Source: Bacteroidia bacterium (GTDB taxonomy: Bacteria > Bacteroidota > Bacteroidia > UKL13-3). From it: 37,023 bases of DNA. Both the position numbers and the translations under genes were made by a program. The stretch spans positions 1-37,023 of the forward strand of contig JACMQU010000145.1 of NCBI GenBank assembly GCA_014376805.1, written 5' to 3'. Below, one piece after another: positions 35,997-37,023 of this stretch (position 1 is its first letter; every line of letters begins with the position of its first letter). The notes below the pieces were generated by a model. The model searched no databases. It was not told the origin of the DNA and saw nothing but the letters and a program-made list of their open reading frames with translations.

Positions 35997-36004
35997 CAAA
36001 TTTA
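35997..36004 (-). promoter_or_regulatory. Candidate -7 element of the DUF2231-Rieske operon
   Basis: The minus strand reads TAAATTTG, matching TAnnTTTG, about 25 bp upstream of the ATG. The -33 region has no clean TTTG. Confidence 0.38.
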
Positions 36005-36087
36005 AAAAAATTAATTTAAATCCTGTTACAACATTCACGGCTTATAATATCAAACTTGCCAAATTAGCATAAGCATTATCTGATACT

Positions 36088-36927
36088 TTACAGCTCAGCA
36101 ATATTCACCATCTCTGCTGCCCTTATCCCCTTATCGGTTTGTTGAACCGTGCAGGCTTCATTAAATGGATCGTGTTCAAAATATAGTATATATCCCTCAT
36201 TAACTGCCTGCTGTAAGATGCTTTGTTTTTCTTTCATTGTCTCCAGTGGTCTCACATCATAACCCATTACATAAGCAATTGGAATATGCGCCACGGTTGG
36301 AATCACATCTGCTAAATAAATTACCTTCCTGCCTTTAAAAGGTATAACAGGATGAATCATTTGATTTGTATGTCCGGTGGAATATATCAATGGTATATCA
36401 GGATGAAATAAATCCCCTTTCTTAAATAACTTTAACTGCCCGCTTTCTTGTATGGGAAGTATATTTTCTTTTAAAAAACTTGCTTTTTCCCGTGGGTTGG
36501 GTGCCTGGCTCTCCTCCCAATGTTCCTGTGCTATCCAGTAAGTTGCGTTCTTAAATACGGTTTGATATTTTTTTCTGTCGGCATTCCATTTTATGCTGCC
36601 ACCACAATGATCAAAATGTAAATGGGAAAGTACCATATCAGTTATATCATCGCTTGTAAAACCATATTTATTCAGCGATTTTTCAAGGGTAACGTCACCA
36701 TGCAAATAATAATGGCTAAAGAATTTATCATCTTGTTTATTGCCCATACCATTGTCAATAAGTATAAGGCGTTTTCCGTCCTGAACCAACAGGCAACGCA
36801 TAGCCAGGTTAATCATATTATATTCATCGGCCGGGTTTAACTTATGCCAGATGCTTTTGGGAACCACGCCAAACATAGCTCCCCCGTCGAGTTTAAAATA
36901 CCCGGTATCGATTGTATATAAATTCAT
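36088..36927 (-). CDS. MBL-fold metallo-hydrolase
   Basis: A 279-residue metallo-beta-lactamase-fold enzyme. The dinuclear zinc motif is LSHLHFDHCGG, with later ligands in IYSTGHTNQM (His) and YLADVIP (bridging Asp). It resembles AHL-lactonase/AttM-like and general MBL hydrolases; substrate unknown. A longer frame opens at 37008, but its first 27 codons come from a low-complexity purine/pyrimidine repeat. I place the start at ATG 36925-36927 (MNLYTIDTGYFKLDGGAMFG), the natural first strand of the fold. Confidence 0.92.
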   Translation of the reverse strand: MNLYTIDTGYFKLDGGAMFGVVPKSIWHKLNPADEYNMINLAMRCLLVQDGKRLILIDNGMGNKQDDKFFSHYYLHGDVTLEKSLNKYGFTSDDITDMVLSHLHFDHCGGSIKWNADRKKYQTVFKNATYWIAQEHWEESQAPNPREKASFLKENILPIQESGQLKLFKKGDLFHPDIPLIYSTGHTNQMIHPVIPFKGRKVIYLADVIPTVAHIPIAYVMGYDVRPLETMKEKQSILQQAVNEGYILYFEHDPFNEACTVQQTDKGIRAAEMVNIAEL

Positions 36928-36953
36928 TGCGGCAAGGTAGGGAAAGGAAAGGG

Positions 36954-37020
36954 AAAGGGGAAATGAGCACTGAGCAATGGGATATGGGGAAAAAGGGGAA
37001 ATGAGCACTGAGCACTGAGC
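36954..37020. repeat. Purine-rich direct repeat with ACTGAGC heptamers at the window edge
   Basis: A 23-bp unit (AAAGGGGAAATGAGCACTGA plus GCA) occurs at 36954-36976 and identically at 36992-37014, a 38-bp period. The second copy adds an extra ACTGAGC heptamer. A nearby GGGAAAGGAAAGGG-like tract extends the skew. The array probably continues beyond 37023. It sits just upstream of the MBL gene. Confidence 0.75.
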
Positions 37021-37023
37021 AAT

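Overview
The window looks like a chromosomal segment of an AT-rich Bacteroidota bacterium, most likely a member of the Chitinophagales/Sphingobacteriales. Support comes from a PorQ-type type IX secretion gene next to cmk, a GH92 mannosidase, an N-terminally Bacteroidota-like HtpG, near absence of Shine-Dalgarno sequences, and several TAnnTTTG promoter elements. Lineage is judged from remembered family resemblance, not from a search. I found no tRNA, rRNA, CRISPR array, intact insertion sequence or prophage.

Layout: (1) 1-6.0 kb, housekeeping: the 3' end of an unknown gene, a LysM/M23 peptidase coupled to ribF, a TPR/CsgG-like lipoprotein and argS. (2) 6.2-15.3 kb, a copper/metal island, all on the minus strand: a multicopper oxidase fused to a CopB-like outer-membrane segment, a DUF3347 protein, a small HMA metallochaperone, a CopA Cu(I) ATPase, an NRAMP-like transporter coupled to an unknown membrane protein, a frameshifted remnant of a second (CopB-type) ATPase, and a Met/Cys-rich DUF6799 protein. 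(3) 15.9-22.7 kb, mixed housekeeping and transport: YraN, EamA, YetF-like, dihydroorotase, zinc-ribbon membrane protein, MFS, SRPBCC and RluF. (4) 23.0-25.3 kb, a compact DNA-damage tolerance operon umuD-umuC-SRAP. (5) 25.7-30 kb, htpG with a strong terminator, divergent porQ-cmk, and a DUF2062 protein. (6) 30.5-37 kb, a secreted GH92 enzyme, a DUF2231 membrane protein paired with a FAD/Rieske oxidoreductase, and an MBL-fold hydrolase next to a purine-rich repeat at the window edge.

The most interesting signal is regulatory. The promoters of the HMA-chaperone operon and of copA each carry two direct copies of a TTACATnATT element (plus-strand reading) exactly 21 bp apart. In each, a GAAnTTTGTAT -7-like element lies 21-22 bp beyond the gene-proximal copy. 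This suggests one copper-responsive activator, of AraC or LytTR type judging by geometry, that switches on both units; its gene is not in the window. With the oxidase/outer-membrane fusion, the degenerate first metal-binding domain of CopA and the ATPase remnant, the island looks like a rearranged copper-detoxification regulon. The individual protein families are known.
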